DNA of 55,342 nt, from IMG/VR virus record IMGVR_UViG_3300029286_000049, positions 1 through 55,342 of that record; one strand, given 5' to 3'. The stretch is from a virus. This document shows positions 39,801 to 47,820 of the stretch, in pieces. A program made the position numbers and the translations under genes. Numbering within the stretch: position 1 is the stretch's first letter; each line of letters opens with the position of its first letter. The notes under the pieces were generated by a model. It ran no database searches. It was not told the DNA's origin and worked only from the letters and a program-made list of their open reading frames with translations.

Positions 39801-40167
39801 CTTTGCACTCTAGCTTAAACCCGTTAATTGGGAAGTGACCATAGAAATCTATGGCGGCAGCTACTTTAGGTTCATTCTCATAATAGAATCTAGCCCATTG
39901 ATAGCATTCTCTTCTTTTAGAAGCAATCTGCCAGTTTTGCGGAGTATGAAGGGGGCTAAAGAACATGGGCTGTGTCATTGTGACATTAGCACCTGATCCA
40001 GCAAATTGAGAATACTTAGTAATAGGCACTTTGACCGTATCGCTAGTAGTATATTTCATATTCCTAGAATAGCCGCTAGAATCGCCTCTAAAAGAACCAG
40101 ACGCTGCGGTTAATATATTTCTGACTTTCTCAGAGCGTTTATCAAGAACGTTAAACTTAATGGGCAT
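36838..40167 (-). CDS. Portal protein with intein and C-terminal nuclease-like domain
   Basis: The 1109-codon frame encodes a portal protein (RRECYQWARFYYENEPKVAA, HMIGDVFPFIE, NRCISHLRHNAAPYGVYGTS, WIIAERLVLPVRVVKIG) cut at residue 349 by an intein (350-687), then the rest of the portal (GEGPAWGSAQVGVEALIRRL, WIEQHIFLPVSMMQGF). After a Gly/Met/Pro-rich linker (about 837-917) comes a domain at about 949-1052 like DUF559/Vsr-type nucleases: FNIDFAYPAVGVGIEADGQK, then WHEDAESKARDKARD and GWRIMRFNENAI. After splicing, 771 residues remain. AAGGAG precedes the ATG. A CPICGGGGVLPTGESC loop (about 164-179) may bind zinc. Confidence 0.87.
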   Translation of the reverse strand: MPIKFNVLDKRSEKVRNILTAASGSFRGDSSGYSRNMKYTTSDTVKVPITKYSQFAGSGANVTMTQPMFFSPLHTPQNWQIASKRRECYQWARFYYENEPKVAAAIDFYGHFPINGFKLECKDKKVLKFFEKLVKDLQLNAILKYISHEYHMIGDVFPFIEMECPICGGGGVLPTGESCRHPGGKIKRIVILNPDWIEAQKNSLAPEPVFSLIPDEELRMLVQRKKPEQIYKRLPPKIIGMIVSGLPIPLSNRCISHLRHNAAPYGVYGTSMLRRLFTILAYKTKLMTANWIIAERLVLPVRVVKIGDKERPATPDDIADVSAQLSAVANDPNLTLITHHAFEYEWFGACNSSDTKALCKSGWKNYWEVTADDEIMVFDSKTGKMRYEKPLKLHEYDYDGEMVKFFGNKMDMLVTPSHKMLGYKRDLKTAYTMQAKDFAIINECDRYVRCVAEYDSAEQVVEEIDVCGYKVPIDDFLRFAGYYLSEGHCEFKPEKRRYIVSIGQSPSANPEYCEEIDEIMPSLGMKFSKYAYEGRATTWNILMKDVARQIGEWFGHNSNEKKIPNWIKNLPPEKLMILAEAYCKGDASKYVYDESFAIQAGTNSKNLADDMLEVLFKCGLSPVLSQYRKGKQYVINCNMTDNGKGRFPRIKDDHVSKEYYKGKVWCFETSTGFFVTMRNGKIAIQGNSGKIHNITAEMDAIGKEILDGMMLNQSLLNGEGPAWGSAQVGVEALIRRLQGWQNILSEWIEQHIFLPVSMMQGFRDDEESEMVGEEVWLKPTIKWNDLNLRDNSNKMQMFMQMNDKGLVSNDTLLKEFGLSYDDELQKIREEMIMAGPQGQLGGQEGGGMGGMGGGGGGAPMDMGGGGAPGAPGGAPGAPGGEMGGAPGMEGMGGMGGMGGGMGGAPGGAPGMPAAAEGFKVTKRGKGGKSFMEQMQEQQKAKSVKMPLALTKLESQMYNMLSGMKVPYNLYGQYKVQVPGQQFPFNIDFAYPAVGVGIEADGQKWHEDAESKARDKARDVKLANIGWRIMRFNENAIEDSPAEVQKVIYQQLSAAEKEKRKRVKAADADFSMIKVAAGHIILDYINQENVIIDKEILPNNLGCVYLIGTK
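37012..37323 (-). other. DUF559/Vsr-like nuclease domain fused to portal
   Basis: Residues about 949-1052 follow the pattern E-x-x-M/L...Y-x-x-Q-x-x-V, F-x-x-D-F-A-Y, G-x-x-I-E-A-D-G-x-x-W-H, a K/R-D repeat helix, then G-W-R-I-M-R-F. Candidate catalytic residues are Asp in NIDF, Glu in IEADG and His in KWH. It is in frame with the portal and separated only by a flexible linker. Confidence 0.7.
38107..39120 (-). mobile_element. LAGLIDADG intein in portal protein
   Basis: The intein of 338 residues starts at Cys350 (CNSSDTKALC), has block B-like MDMLVTPSHKML (T-x-x-H), endonuclease motifs FAGYYLSEGHCE and LAEAYCKGDAS, and ends GKVWCFETSTGFF then GKIAIQGN before Ser+1. Extein residues on either side (EYEWFGA and SGKIHNI) join smoothly. 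Confidence 0.92.
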
Positions 40168-40178
40168 TTTTTATCTCC

Positions 40179-40690
40179 TTAACCTCCACACAAATCTTCC
40201 CAAGTGCTTTCCACTTGTTCCATGTGTTTATTATCGGGATTTTTTGGATGAAAAGGATCTGAGAACTGTTTTATTTCTTCACTCTCATATATCCCATGAA
40301 CTGGTTTATGATGTTTCTTCTTGCTTTTCTTGCTTGTTATTTCCTTTTTATCGATAGGATCAACATCTAAAGTATCATCTTTAGATGCAGCTCTCCTAGC
40401 TGTAGGTAGAGGTTGACCCGGAACGATCATCTTCTTCCAGCTTTCTTTTTGAGAGCCGGGAGAATCTGGCTTATGATCTTCAAGACCTGTCACTTTTGGC
40501 GTGACTGTTTGCTTACATACAGGGCAGAAATTATCTTCGCCTAATGTAGATTGTCTTCCGACTATTAGGCATTTCGGGCAAAGCTTTTCGGGCTTAACTC
40601 CCCATACATCTGCATCCAGTCCCCTTTTCGGAGGTTCTGCACTGAGTGGTTTTAATGGTGGGAGATCCGCTAGCTTGATGTTTTTTTTTT
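40179..40690 (-). other. Zinc-ribbon extension reachable only by frameshift at A10
   Basis: Right after the A10 run (40681-40690) a second frame runs NIKLADLPPLKPLS..., then LCPKCLIVGRQSTLGEDNFC and PVCKQTVTPK, a two-CxxC zinc ribbon, and continues through a Lys-rich part to a stop at 40179. No ATG, GTG or TTG precedes the zinc ribbon in this frame; the first usable start (GTG, MTGLEDHK) is after it. One extra A (A11), or slippage by one base, joins it to the 457-residue gene. Either transcriptional slippage or an indel explains it. Confidence 0.65.
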
Positions 40691-42043
40691 GAGGTTGAAA
40701 GAAGCCTGTCTATCCATATCCATTTGCTCATGGAGTCTGTCATCGTCAGCAGCTCCTTTCAAGTCACTCATAGAAGGCAAAGACTCCTTATATTGATCTA
40801 TACTTTGCTGTACAAACTTAAGGACTTCTTTATATATCTCTCTGGCTAGTGAGTCATCATCCAAATGCTGCAAATGTGGTTGTTCGGCGGCAGACGAAGA
40901 AGCTCTCTCACTGGCAAAACTATCTTCTTCTAAACCCATTACATCAAAAGCGATTTCAGAAGGAGTCATAGAAGTTTGCTCATTCAGGAATTCTTTAGCA
41001 TTGCTTTCTTCCTGACAATGATCGACATAATCTTTTATCTGTTTTTGAAAAAGTTCCTCTTTGCTTTGAGGAGATGGTGTCATATTTGCCTGTGCTGTCT
41101 TTACAGATGCTTTTTTCCAATTGAAAGGTTGTCCAGAAGATTCTGGTTCATAGCCTTTTTCTTCCGCCTGTTTTTCTCTCATTGCCTCAAGTCTGGCTTC
41201 GGTGCTTCTATATTCTGGAAGATATGGTTTTCTTCTTTCGCCGGGTAGAAGCTGATAGTTATTCCCTTCTGGGGTCCATCTATCTACTTCAAATCTCTTA
41301 TTAATATATCCACCAACCCAATTACCATCCTTGTCGCGATATGGACGAGAATACTTGTCCATAATACTTCCGCGCCAGATCGATTCCCAGTCAATGTTCC
41401 AAACATTGTCAACGACCAAACCGAAACCCTTATTTCTCTCTACAACGCTCCAGTCTGAAACTGGCTGTCTAGTAAACGGGTCTATTCTGGTCTGCCCTGG
41501 ACCGTACATGATAATGTTTTGAGATGTTTGTGCTTGGGCTTGCTTACTCAAGTTAAAAGACTTATTGACCGGCAAATTAGAAGATGCCATCTTCTTAATT
41601 TGGCTATCAACATCTTTCACAAAAGCCTCTATCTCTTTAGGATCAATTTCTTTATATTCAGTTGCCATCATACCCTCTTGACTGTCTGGTGATACCATCC
41701 CAACAGGGAGGATACCAGATTTAACTATTTGACCAGCGATCTCCTCTCTTATCCCAGGATCATCTGCTGTGTAATACTGTTCCAAAGCTTCTCTTAATGC
41801 TTCTAAATCGGCATGAGCGACTTTATCTTCTATTTGCTTCTGTACTGCTGTTCTATCCCCACTAGACAAAAAAGCATCAAGGTCAGAACCTTTTTCAAAA
41901 ACCAAATCTTGTTCTTGTGGGCTAGAAGTTTGAGCCGGGTCTTCCAAAGGTTGCTCTGTCTCTGGCATCGCCATAGGATCTTGTGCAGGAGACATCATAG
42001 GGTCTTGCAGCACTTGAGCATTCTTTGTAAAGATTCTTTTCAT
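40670..42043 (-). CDS. Virion protein with internal leader-like motifs, ends at A10
   Basis: The 457-residue protein begins MKRIFTKNAQVLQDP. It has a disordered Pro/Gln N-terminus, an acidic helical part, a central domain (QNIIMYGPGQTRIDPFTRQP, VDNVWNIDWESIWRGS) and helical C-terminal parts. It contains three leader-like motifs: SFNLSKQAQ (162-170), PFNWKKASVKTAQ (306-318) and SFNLKKK at the end. The second nearly equals the N-terminus MFNYKKASVSN of the gene at 50815. The normal frame ends KKKTSS just after the A10; a one-base shift would extend it by about 169 residues including a zinc ribbon. Confidence 0.7.
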   Translation of the reverse strand: MKRIFTKNAQVLQDPMMSPAQDPMAMPETEQPLEDPAQTSSPQEQDLVFEKGSDLDAFLSSGDRTAVQKQIEDKVAHADLEALREALEQYYTADDPGIREEIAGQIVKSGILPVGMVSPDSQEGMMATEYKEIDPKEIEAFVKDVDSQIKKMASSNLPVNKSFNLSKQAQAQTSQNIIMYGPGQTRIDPFTRQPVSDWSVVERNKGFGLVVDNVWNIDWESIWRGSIMDKYSRPYRDKDGNWVGGYINKRFEVDRWTPEGNNYQLLPGERRKPYLPEYRSTEARLEAMREKQAEEKGYEPESSGQPFNWKKASVKTAQANMTPSPQSKEELFQKQIKDYVDHCQEESNAKEFLNEQTSMTPSEIAFDVMGLEEDSFASERASSSAAEQPHLQHLDDDSLAREIYKEVLKFVQQSIDQYKESLPSMSDLKGAADDDRLHEQMDMDRQASFNLKKKTSS

Positions 42044-42759
42044 TATTCCTCTTTTTTCTGCATTAAGCGATCAAACAAATCACTTGTAATAGACTTACTT
42101 GACTTTGTTCCATAATTCTTTATATAACGATCATCAGCTTTCTCTTTTCTTCCCTTTACGTCTGACAAGCTTTCGCCAGCAGTCTTTTCTGGGATACGGG
42201 AGAAAGCGTCTTTCCCGTCAAGAGCATCAAAGATGCTATTATGTCTTTTCATAGATGGTTCATGTGTTGCTCTTTCAGAATGAGAGGATGCAGATTGTAT
42301 ATTGGCATCTTTTCTAGTATCAGTTTTAGAAAGACTTTCTACCATCTCATCCATACGGTCTTTCTTCATGCTGTTTCTAAGCTTTTCTGTTTCTTCTCTA
42401 GCCTCAATAGTTTTTTCTTTTGAACTCTTAATCTCTTTCATTTCGTCAAGACGATTAGGATTCCATATGCTGTTATTGTTCTGAGAACCTAGCTGGCTTT
42501 TTGATCCGCCTTCGTCTTTGATCTCTCCAAGACCAGCAGAAAGAATTCTATTCGGCATAGACAATTTTCCTTGACCAATAAGGTTATCAGGATCGAATCT
42601 CTTCTTACTTCTGACTACCCCTTGTGGTCGAATTTCTTCTCTAGCCTTCTTCTCTGCTTTAATCTCTGTTTCTGCTTTAGCGAACATATCAGGCTTATCT
42701 TCAAATAAAGATTCAAAGCAACTTATTTTCCCGCTATTTTTATGTTTTTGTAATGCCAT
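42043..42759 (-). CDS. Uncharacterised charged virion-region protein
   Basis: The 238-residue protein is highly charged with little predicted globular core: KAEKKAREEIRPQG, DEMKEIKSSKEKTIEAREE, KGRKEKADDRYIKN. Such proteins are common as scaffold, core or tape-associated factors in large phages. It overlaps the next gene by one base. No family recognised. Confidence 0.6.
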   Translation of the reverse strand: MALQKHKNSGKISCFESLFEDKPDMFAKAETEIKAEKKAREEIRPQGVVRSKKRFDPDNLIGQGKLSMPNRILSAGLGEIKDEGGSKSQLGSQNNNSIWNPNRLDEMKEIKSSKEKTIEAREETEKLRNSMKKDRMDEMVESLSKTDTRKDANIQSASSHSERATHEPSMKRHNSIFDALDGKDAFSRIPEKTAGESLSDVKGRKEKADDRYIKNYGTKSSKSITSDLFDRLMQKKEE

Positions 42760-42770
42760 TTGGTCCCCGT

Positions 42771-43454
42771 TTATATGAGCTTGTCGAACAAACTGTTCTT
42801 GCTCTCCTTAATCATTTCCTGTATAGTACATGCAGCCTTATTTCTTTTCGGCTTTTTGTTCTTGAGACCACCATCATCTTTGCCAGGTCCATATACTTGA
42901 GTAAGTACATCGTTGATCATGCCAGCCTGAGATTCGTTCTCTTGCTCTTGCATGGTTCTAGAATTGAAATTCAAAGTGACCTTCAAATCGCTTCTCTCGG
43001 CATCCTCGAAGTTCAATCCAAATTGCTTCTGTATAGAGTTTACTATGTTGGTAAAGTCTTTATTGGACAATCTCTTTTTAGACCCGTAGTATCTATCTGG
43101 AATTACAAGAGTGACCTCTCTTGAACCATCTGGGAAGATCTTCTCTTTAACGAATTCTTCCTCATATTGTTCCAAACGGCGAGGAGGATAGCCAAAATGT
43201 GTCAAAGTCTTGAAAATGAATTCTGTGACATCATCCTCATTACCCGATCCATCACTGGACTGATCATTACGCTCTTCGTTGGCATCAACGGCGCGTTCTA
43301 GTTCTTTATCTCTTGGCTCATTTGGTTCTGGCTCAGCTTGTGGCTGAGGTCCGACAGTTTCTGTGCCTTGACCGAAATCAACGCCAGTCTGTTGGACCTC
43401 GTCCACCGCTTGTGCAACCATAATGCGCCTGCTACCTGATGGTATAAGCCTCAT
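42771..43454 (-). CDS. Uncharacterised head-region protein
   Basis: The 227-residue protein begins MRLIPSGSRRIMVAQAVDEV, where MVAQ recalls the A-Q of the leader set. An acidic linker (about 20-75) precedes a compact domain (DDVTEFIFKTLTHFGYPPRR, DGSREVTLVIPDRYYG, LSNKDFTNIVNSIQKQFGL, DLKVTLNFNSRT). It ends in a basic tail (KNKKPKRNK). GGAG precedes the ATG. Function unknown. Confidence 0.65.
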   Translation of the reverse strand: MRLIPSGSRRIMVAQAVDEVQQTGVDFGQGTETVGPQPQAEPEPNEPRDKELERAVDANEERNDQSSDGSGNEDDVTEFIFKTLTHFGYPPRRLEQYEEEFVKEKIFPDGSREVTLVIPDRYYGSKKRLSNKDFTNIVNSIQKQFGLNFEDAERSDLKVTLNFNSRTMQEQENESQAGMINDVLTQVYGPGKDDGGLKNKKPKRNKAACTIQEMIKESKNSLFDKLI

Positions 43455-43483
43455 AGGTCTACTCCAATATAAAAGTTGAATAA

Positions 43484-44083
43484 TTAGTCAGCGATCATTG
43501 CATCGACATATTCAGCCGGATACAAATTCTGCCAATACTTCTTCAACCAAGACTTTGTCTTGTCATTAAGCTTGGCAACACGAATAAATCTGCCATTCGT
43601 AGAAGCAACAGCTTCCTTCTCTTCTTTATCGTCTTCCTTTTCTTCTTTTGCGCCAAAAGGTTTTGCCTTCTTGTCGCCAAAGTTATCGATGCCAGCAGCC
43701 TTCTTGCTCTTACCGATCTCGGTCTTCTTGACCTTGTCATCGGTAAGATCCTTGTTGCCAGCATCTACAGACTCGCCGGTCTGATGAAGAGGCTCAACGT
43801 CGAGCTGACCAGAGCTTTCGCCCTTTTCATCTTCGTTCTTGCCAGCCTTCTTGACAGATTCCTCTGCCTTTGCCATGCAAGCCTTTTCATCGACTTCTGG
43901 ATCGTTGTTGTTCTCAGCCTTCCCTTCCCACTCTGGCTGTCCGCTGCCTTCTGCTTCATCTTTCTCTTTCTTAGACGCTGTCTTCGTAAGAGACTCTTTC
44001 TTGGCTGCATACTTATTGACCAAATCGTTGAAAGAGACTTTCTTGCCGCTTGGGATCGTGTTCGTGCATAGTTTAATTTCCAT
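43484..44083 (-). CDS. Highly charged uncharacterised protein
   Basis: The 199-residue protein is mainly Lys, Glu, Asp and Ala (KKEKDEAEGSGQPEWEGKAE; GAKEEKEDDKEEKEAVA), with a short C-terminal domain (FIRVAKLNDKTKSWLKKYW) ending AEYVDAMIAD. AAGGAG precedes the ATG. Third positions are more G/C-rich than neighbours, suggesting strong expression. It may be an internal core or scaffold protein. Confidence 0.65.
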   Translation of the reverse strand: MEIKLCTNTIPSGKKVSFNDLVNKYAAKKESLTKTASKKEKDEAEGSGQPEWEGKAENNNDPEVDEKACMAKAEESVKKAGKNEDEKGESSGQLDVEPLHQTGESVDAGNKDLTDDKVKKTEIGKSKKAAGIDNFGDKKAKPFGAKEEKEDDKEEKEAVASTNGRFIRVAKLNDKTKSWLKKYWQNLYPAEYVDAMIAD

Positions 44084-44170
44084 TTTCTTTAACTCCTTAG
44101 ATAATTAAGTGTATCTAATTCCTATTTTATTACCTTTCCAAAATTGATCTCTCAATTCCTTTGTTTATTT

Positions 44171-45934
44171 TTACCCATTAGTCATATTCAGTTTGCATAC
44201 ACTATCAAGAAACTTATTTACGTCTATTATACTCTTGCTTATATCTGGCATGTCAGATGGGGCTTTTACAGCTTTTCTCCTAACCAAATCCCATAATCTT
44301 GCGAGATCCTCATGCATCTTTTTGCAATCGATATCAGAACCGACAGATGGAGTAGATACAGTATTTTGGCCTTGTACTTGCTGAGTCACATCTTGAGGTC
44401 CAGTAGCAAATCTACCAGTCCCATTAGCCTTTTCTTCTAGTATTCCTATCAAGGCGTTATTCCCTTTTCTGGAGCCAGCATTATATATCATCTGTATGAT
44501 AGCTTTTTCTAAATCTGGAGACAAATCTGATGCTACATCGGCTTTCTTAAAATTATAGGTTATAGTCTTAGCGGCTATATTTTGTGCAGATTCTTCCTCT
44601 GTCAAAGCTCCCTCTTCCGCGATTTCTGGGTTGCCATGTATATCAAACATTCGATTCGTTTTCTGTGTGACATCATTAAGGTTTTGAGTGTCTTGTCCCT
44701 TTCTCTTAAGAACATCTTTTATTAAGTTCACATCTATATCATATTTCTTCAAAAACTCTACTAAGCTATCTGGATTTCCAAGATTGTTCTTTTGAAAGAT
44801 TTCTTTTGCTTGGTTTCCGACATTACCTGTCGAGGATGGTGTTGCTTGTGCAGCAGGCGCAGATACTGGTGCAGCCTTTTGAGCCGATGGAGCAGCATTT
44901 GCTGGCGGCGCTCCAAATGAACCATTAGTAGATGGTGCTGCTTGCTGAGCCGTAGGAGCAGCCTGTTGAGCAGCAGGAGCCGCTTGAAAGTTCTGTATAG
45001 CCATCATAGCAGGACGTACAGATTGAGAAAAGCTGTTATATACCTGATTAATCCCGCTACCTTTTACATTAACATTAGTTTGAATAAACTTATTGATGTT
45101 ATCTATAAAAGTTTTGCTTTGTGATGGAAAATTTTCGGCAATCTCTTGTATATCTTTGCTTTTTTTACTTAAATCATTTTGAAGTTTTCTTAGTGCATCG
45201 AATTGCCCTTGTTTGTTATTTTTTTTTTGTTCCTTTCTGATGATCTTAGCAGTCTCATGAAGTCTTTCATCGACCTGCTTCATAAAATAGATAGCCTTGG
45301 TCTTAGGATCACGGCTAAAAGCATCAAACATTCCTGCTACTTTCAGATTGCTTACAATCTCTTGAGCAGCAGTAGCTACTTTCTGACCTAATTCAATACG
45401 ACCATTCTCATTCAATTTCTCAGCAATGGTCAGAAGCTTATCCGCTTCTTTAATTATGCTGTTTTCATATCTCAAAACACCTTGCTGAATAGCAAGCTTT
45501 ATGGCTCTGTCGGGAGTAAGACCACCGTTAATCAGCTCGGCAGACTTCTTATGGAAATAGTCTTTCTCCATAGCGATTACTTTCTTGGAAAACTCTGGCT
45601 TGCGACTTGCGAACTTCTTGAGACTATCTGATGCATCCTCTGCATACTTATCCCAATCAGATCTATCTTTATTCAAAGATTCAACATATTCGCTTTGACA
45701 TTCAGACCAGACTGCTTGAGCGCCAAGTTCAGGCTTGCTTGCCCTTTTCTGCCTATAGCAATTAGACCAACATCTTTCATTGCGAATCCAATAACCCTGA
45801 ACACCAACATACTGAGCTTCAGTGATCTTGAGAACATTGCGAGTAATCCTGTCGATTACTGCGGCGGTTCTCTTAAGACCTTTAGAATCAAGCTCATCTG
45901 CTATGTCTGTAAGTTTTTCAATACTATTTGCCAT
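44171..45934 (-). CDS. Large helical virion protein with Ala/Gln/Pro linker
   Basis: The 587-residue protein has a repeated helical motif: IADELDSKGLKRTAAVIDRI (about 11-30) and KLLTIAEKLNENGRIELGQK (about 166-185), a pattern (IA-x-x-L-x-x-x-G-x-x-x-x-A) often seen in virion proteins of large phages. A Cys-containing segment (GVQGYWIRNERCWSNCYRQ) follows the first. The centre is coiled-coil-like, then an Ala/Gln/Pro linker (about 315-370), then a further helical part. An 87-base gap downstream holds nothing recognisable. A T10 run at 45219-45228 is another slippery site but the frame is open through it. Confidence 0.7.
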   Translation of the reverse strand: MANSIEKLTDIADELDSKGLKRTAAVIDRITRNVLKITEAQYVGVQGYWIRNERCWSNCYRQKRASKPELGAQAVWSECQSEYVESLNKDRSDWDKYAEDASDSLKKFASRKPEFSKKVIAMEKDYFHKKSAELINGGLTPDRAIKLAIQQGVLRYENSIIKEADKLLTIAEKLNENGRIELGQKVATAAQEIVSNLKVAGMFDAFSRDPKTKAIYFMKQVDERLHETAKIIRKEQKKNNKQGQFDALRKLQNDLSKKSKDIQEIAENFPSQSKTFIDNINKFIQTNVNVKGSGINQVYNSFSQSVRPAMMAIQNFQAAPAAQQAAPTAQQAAPSTNGSFGAPPANAAPSAQKAAPVSAPAAQATPSSTGNVGNQAKEIFQKNNLGNPDSLVEFLKKYDIDVNLIKDVLKRKGQDTQNLNDVTQKTNRMFDIHGNPEIAEEGALTEEESAQNIAAKTITYNFKKADVASDLSPDLEKAIIQMIYNAGSRKGNNALIGILEEKANGTGRFATGPQDVTQQVQGQNTVSTPSVGSDIDCKKMHEDLARLWDLVRRKAVKAPSDMPDISKSIIDVNKFLDSVCKLNMTNG

Positions 45935-45935
45935 T

Positions 45936-46517
45936 TTATAATTCCTTTAACCTCTGAAAACGTTGTTTATTCTTCTTTCTATATTTTCGTTGTCTCATCC
46001 TCCCTAAAAATCTATTTCTTTCCGCACGAAAGTTAAATTTAGGGGTAAACTGTTCGCCTTTCCATTCTACTTTTTGTATCTGGTCTATAACAAAACCACC
46101 ATACCAATCCATATTTTCATTCCATGCCACAACGATCTGATTACCAGTCGTCTTCGCATTGAAGATACCATGAGGCTCAATGTCTCTTATGATAAAATCA
46201 CCTTTCACAGTTGTATAAGATACCCTGATTACCTCTTTATTTTGTATCGCATAGTTAATATATTCTATGGGTCTACTAAACTTAGGGTACTTATCTTGAT
46301 CTTCCTCAATAGGTTCTACGTCTTTTAGCTCTTCCTCTGTATTATCTTCCATAGGGATTTTAGTCCCTATATCTTCTGGAGTTATCTCTGGGAGTTCTCC
46401 CTCTCCATTATCAATCCACTCATAGTTCTGATCATTGGCATCTTCAAATTCGCCAACATCAGGGTTGTATACCTGTTGAGCTTGCTTACAATAGATAACA
46501 GTTTTGATAACTTTCAT
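45936..46517 (-). CDS. WYL-like domain protein
   Basis: The 193-residue protein begins MKVIKTVIYCKQAQQVYNP. An acidic part (about 25-80) precedes a domain resembling WYL: IEYINYAIQNKEVIRVSYTT, then IIRDIEPHGIFNAKTTGNQI and VVAWNENMDWYGGFVIDQI. The C-terminus is strongly basic (RMRQRKYRKKNKQRFQRLK). WYL domains bind ligands or nucleic acid in transcription regulators and phage-defence proteins; here no helix-turn-helix accompanies it. Location in the virion gene block is unusual for such a domain. The assignment is moderate. Confidence 0.5.
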   Translation of the reverse strand: MKVIKTVIYCKQAQQVYNPDVGEFEDANDQNYEWIDNGEGELPEITPEDIGTKIPMEDNTEEELKDVEPIEEDQDKYPKFSRPIEYINYAIQNKEVIRVSYTTVKGDFIIRDIEPHGIFNAKTTGNQIVVAWNENMDWYGGFVIDQIQKVEWKGEQFTPKFNFRAERNRFLGRMRQRKYRKKNKQRFQRLKEL

Positions 46518-46519
46518 AA

Positions 46520-46879
46520 TTATTTCTTGAACCTGACGATATCAAAACCAATATCATCTTTATCTATCTCTATCTTATAGCCTTCCCCTATCCCATTACC
46601 CCTAAAAAAGCCCTCATTAGCCTCTACAGCCATTACGCAATTCTTATCGCTACTTACAGCGCTTAACGTCATTGGTTTAATCCTGTCGATTTTTACGATC
46701 TTATTTTCAGAATCAATAAAGGCTATATCAAGTGGAATAAAGGTGTTCAATCCCCAGAACTTTAGAACTTGCGGGCTATTAAAACGAAAAAGCATACCAG
46801 CATTGCTGTTCAAATCTTTTCTGAACATCAACCCCTGGCTTTGCTTGTATGGAGTATCCGCAATTTCAACGTATAACAT
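46520..46879 (-). CDS. DUF192-family protein
   Basis: The 119-residue protein matches DUF192: YVEIADTPYKQSQGLMFRKD, then GMLFRFNSPQVLKFWGLNTF, IPLDIAFIDSENKIVKID and VMAVEANEGFFRGNGIGEG. No signal peptide is present, whereas cellular members often have one. The family's biochemical role is unknown; it is small and beta-rich. The ATG overlaps the upstream stop by one base. Its presence in a phage virion operon suggests a structural or fold-stabilising use. Confidence 0.85.
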   Translation of the reverse strand: MLYVEIADTPYKQSQGLMFRKDLNSNAGMLFRFNSPQVLKFWGLNTFIPLDIAFIDSENKIVKIDRIKPMTLSAVSSDKNCVMAVEANEGFFRGNGIGEGYKIEIDKDDIGFDIVRFKK

Positions 46880-47373
46880 TAATCTAATACCTTGTATCCA
46901 AAGTTATTCATATCTAAATCATATAAGAAATTATCTAGCTCTCTCTCCCCAACAATGAAAACCTTCCCTTCGCTAGACTCTGCATACAAAGTAGAATCAG
47001 TTTCATTGTAGTTGATATATGTCTCATACCATTTAGAAACCTTCTCTTTATCAGTCTTTTTGCTGGTGATCTTAATACTGCACGTTTCTGGTATGGCTTT
47101 TAATCTCTTTGCCTTCTTAACCTTATTGGCAGATAGCTGTTCTTTTGAGGCTTCCTTTTTAGGAATTTTGCCACCATTAACTTCTATAAATTCTTCTTCC
47201 ACATAAGAATACTTCAACGTAGAAGCTCTGAACTTTTCTAGTCTTTGATAGAAGCTGTCATACCATATCAAATCTTTTTCTATCGATGCGCTACTTTGCA
47301 CGGCGACAGTTGGAGAGTATACCAAAACTGATAACCTTTTTTCTTGTATTGATGTTCTTTCTAGAGTATCCAT
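46879..47373 (-). CDS. Uncharacterised protein
   Basis: The 164-residue protein has an N-terminal beta segment (KRLSVLVYSPTVAVQSSASI), a helical part (DSFYQRLEKFRASTLKYSYV), a Lys-rich linker (KEASKEQLSANKVKKAKR) and a C-terminal beta region (YAESSEGKVFIVGERELDNF). AAGGA precedes the ATG. No family recognised. Coupled to the DUF192 gene. Confidence 0.6.
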   Translation of the reverse strand: MDTLERTSIQEKRLSVLVYSPTVAVQSSASIEKDLIWYDSFYQRLEKFRASTLKYSYVEEEFIEVNGGKIPKKEASKEQLSANKVKKAKRLKAIPETCSIKITSKKTDKEKVSKWYETYINYNETDSTLYAESSEGKVFIVGERELDNFLYDLDMNNFGYKVLD

Positions 47374-47382
47374 GATTTGTCC

Positions 47383-47808
47383 TTAAAATCGATCCCACCA
47401 CAAATCAGAGGATCTTTTTTGCTTTTTAGAGCGAGTATTTACATTAGCAGATGCTGTTCTGATGTCTATGTCTTTGCCATTATCTTCATATACCGACCTT
47501 TCGTCTCCAAGTATCAAGGTCTTAATTACTTCAGAACCTTTTGCGGTAATCTCAATCTTATCTCCTAATAACCTTATCAATCCCTCTTTTTGCATATTGC
47601 TTATGTCAGATGATGTGATGTTCTCTGGCTTTTTGAAAATCCTTTTGCCTACAGCATTCTCTTGTTTCTTCCATATCCCCAATAGTTTAGATGCGGCATC
47701 GCCATCCATAAGCATCTTATTCTTGATCTGTTTCTGAAAATCAGGAAAATGATCAACAATAAAGTCAAATAATGATTGCGAGTATTTCTGTTGTTCTGTC
47801 TTTCTCAT
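47383..47808 (-). CDS. Winged-helix-like small protein
   Basis: The 141-residue protein has a helical start and a segment SSDISNMQKEGLIRLLGDKI followed by EITAKGSEVIKTLIL, which fits a winged-helix pattern (S/T-D-x-x-x-L-x-x-x-G-L-I, then a wing and T-x-x-G). The C-terminal tail is basic (RSKKQKRSSDLWWDRF). GAGG precedes the ATG. It could bind DNA or be structural; no target site is seen. Confidence 0.5.
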   Translation of the reverse strand: MRKTEQQKYSQSLFDFIVDHFPDFQKQIKNKMLMDGDAASKLLGIWKKQENAVGKRIFKKPENITSSDISNMQKEGLIRLLGDKIEITAKGSEVIKTLILGDERSVYEDNGKDIDIRTASANVNTRSKKQKRSSDLWWDRF

Positions 47809-47820
47809 TGTTCTTTCCTC

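Noticed and set aside
45219-45228. T10 run in the 587-residue gene as a frameshift site
   Set aside because: The frame is open on both sides and neither alternative frame gives a recognisable extension.
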